Positions 10,918 through 11,743 of a stretch of DNA of 11,743 bases are shown here, piece after piece. Numbering within the stretch: position 1 is the stretch's first letter; each line of letters opens with the position of its first letter. Made by a program: the position numbers and the translations under genes. Source of the stretch: JALOOE01 sp964423545 (GTDB taxonomy: Bacteria > Chloroflexota > Anaerolineae > CG2-30-64-16); the NCBI GenBank assembly GCA_964423545.1, contig CAYRFV010000179.1:1-11743 (forward strand). The letters run 5' to 3'. Below the pieces are notes generated by a model. It did not search any database, was not told where the DNA came from, and saw nothing but the letters and a program-made list of their open reading frames with translations.

Positions 10918-11143
10918 CACGGATCCTCGGTCATCGTTCGAACCCCAATCTCATGCCGCGGTCGTGATCGTTTGCGCGCCGGCCTCCTCCGCCGAACCTG
11001 CGAGCGCCGCATGAAGCCTCCACGCCGCCGGCCTCCGCGTCCCATTGACGCTCGCCCGGCACCGGAAGAGTCGCTACAGAGCCAATGTGTGTCCAGCGCG
11101 ATAATGCGATGTGTTGTCACCGGGCCAAAAAATCGTCCCTGCT
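10918..11143. other. Intergenic region before ftsH, no gene recognised
   Basis: Short open frames exist on both strands but have Arg/Pro-rich, shadow-like compositions and no RBS. A weak imperfect palindrome lies near 10952-10968. No convincing terminator for the methyltransferase unit was found. From about 11090 the base composition becomes more AT-rich, leading into the ftsH promoter. Confidence 0.5.
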
Positions 11144-11172
11144 TTGACGCTTACCGGCTCTTGTGATACGCT
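11144..11172 (+). promoter_or_regulatory. Predicted promoter of ftsH
   Basis: TTGACG (11144-11149, 5/6) is separated by exactly 17 nt from TACGCT (11167-11172, 3/6), with TGA immediately before it (extended -10). Transcription would start near 11179, about 50 nt upstream of the start codon. No CIRCE-type heat-shock repeat was seen. Confidence 0.42.
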
Positions 11173-11229
11173 ATGCACTGCGCGAGCCTCAGTTACGGCT
11201 GGCTCGCCGGGTGGAGGCGGATCGTTTCG

Positions 11230-11743
11230 ATGAACAACATGAATATGGGTTCGGTGCGTAACAATCTCATCTATATCGTGCTGCTGATCGGCCTGGGCAT
11301 CTTTCTTTTCGCGACGTTTTCGCGCAACCGAGAGACGCTTCCTTCTATGGACATCGGACAGGTGGCTCAGCAGGCGCGCGAGGGCAAGGTCTCGCGCATC
11401 TCGGTCGATGGCGACGATCTCATGGTTACGCTGTCTGACGGCAAGAAGCTGCGTTCGCGCAAAGAGGAAACGGGCAGCGTGGTTGAGACGCTGCGCAACC
11501 TGGGTGTGCCTGAGGGCGCGTTCGGCGCGGGCCCGAATCAGATCCAGATCGTCGTGGTGGCGCCAAGCCTGTGGAACAACCTGCTGCCGCTGGCAGCTTC
11601 GATCCTGCCGGTGCTGTTCCTGGCCGGCTTCTTCATCTTTCTGATGCGGCAGGCGCAGGGCGCCGGCAATCAGGCATTCTCGTTCGGCAAGAGCCGGGCG
11701 CGGGTGTTCACCGGCGACAAGCCGACCGTCACGTTCGCCGATG
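11230..11743 (+). CDS. ftsH: ATP-dependent zinc metalloprotease FtsH, N-terminal part; cut by window edge
   Basis: This is a membrane-anchored AAA+ protease for quality control of membrane and regulatory proteins. The 171 complete codons present cover TM1 (about residues 13-29), the small extracytoplasmic FtsH_ext domain (about 30-115, including the AREGKVSRISVDGDDLMVTLSDG pattern), and TM2 (about 118-138). The family-specific junction FLMRQAQGAGNQAFSFGKSRAR and KPTVTFAD follow, just before the AAA+ domain. The ATPase and HExxH protease parts are off the right edge. GGAGG (11213-11217) lies 12 nt before the ATG, a long spacing; in-frame ATGs at 11239 and 11245 are further away, so 11230 was kept. 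It has its own promoter candidate and appears independent of the upstream methyltransferase unit. Confidence 0.95.
   Translation, partial: MNNMNMGSVRNNLIYIVLLIGLGIFLFATFSRNRETLPSMDIGQVAQQAREGKVSRISVDGDDLMVTLSDGKKLRSRKEETGSVVETLRNLGVPEGAFGAGPNQIQIVVVAPSLWNNLLPLAASILPVLFLAGFFIFLMRQAQGAGNQAFSFGKSRARVFTGDKPTVTFAD

Noticed and set aside
9868..10920. Minus-strand open frame of 350 codons opposite the methyltransferase
   Set aside because: The plus-strand frame has clear SAM-methyltransferase motifs. The minus frame has no recognisable domain, a skewed Arg/His/Pro composition and overlaps the hemerythrin gene as well.
10719..11166. Short frames in both directions in the gap before ftsH
   Set aside because: Arg/Pro-rich products lacking any domain, RBS or codon pattern resembling the neighbours. 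They probably arise from high GC.

Overview
The window is GC-rich and gene-dense, with bacterial housekeeping, stress and redox genes. The best guess is a Chloroflexota bacterium (Anaerolineae/Caldilineae-like). The reasons are the HtrA protease whose PDZ domains each carry a conserved insertion, a Crp-family regulator without the usual cAMP residues, a compact MetRS with four Cys pairs, and sigma70-like promoters. The phylum is inference from family resemblance, not from a marker search.

Left part, all on the minus strand (about 1-4160). Reading leftward from 4130, two small GNAT acetyltransferase genes overlap by 8 bp. They are followed 41 bp later by a multi-pass membrane protein (DUF5668/LiaF-like), which ends at a clear intrinsic terminator (2527-2558). 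metG (methionyl-tRNA synthetase, 675-2435) then has its own promoter and ends before a perfect 12-bp stem-loop (586-613). Beyond it, acetyl-CoA synthetase (start 454, cut by the left edge) has its own TATAAT promoter. The layout is therefore three transcription units separated by hairpin-plus-promoter junctions.

Centre, plus strand. A 405-bp divergent intergenic region (4131-4535) holds promoter elements for both directions, a pure pyrimidine tract and a perfect 11-bp stem-loop. It leads into a 761-aa HtrA/Deg-type serine protease with an intact His-Asp-Ser triad, a lipobox-like signal peptide and three PDZ domains. PDZ2 and PDZ3 are encoded by a 334-bp exact direct repeat with a 492-bp period. 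A Crp/Fnr-family regulator follows (7021-7716).

Right part. A type II NADH dehydrogenase (7765-9078, minus) converges on the Crp gene. It diverges from a plus-strand unit encoding a small ferredoxin, a hemerythrin-domain protein and a class I SAM methyltransferase. The divergent promoter region between them has good sigma70 elements in both directions. The gene content suggests an electron-transfer and oxygen/oxidant-response neighbourhood, with the Crp-family protein as a possible regulator; this is inference from adjacency. The window ends inside ftsH (membrane AAA+ protease), preceded by a 312-bp gap with a plausible promoter.

I see no mobile element, CRISPR array, tRNA or rRNA, and no obviously new multi-gene system. 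The best candidates for a second look are the near-perfect PDZ duplication, the ferredoxin with a Glu in place of a cluster cysteine, the regulatory structure upstream of htrA, and the ferredoxin-hemerythrin-NDH-2 neighbourhood.
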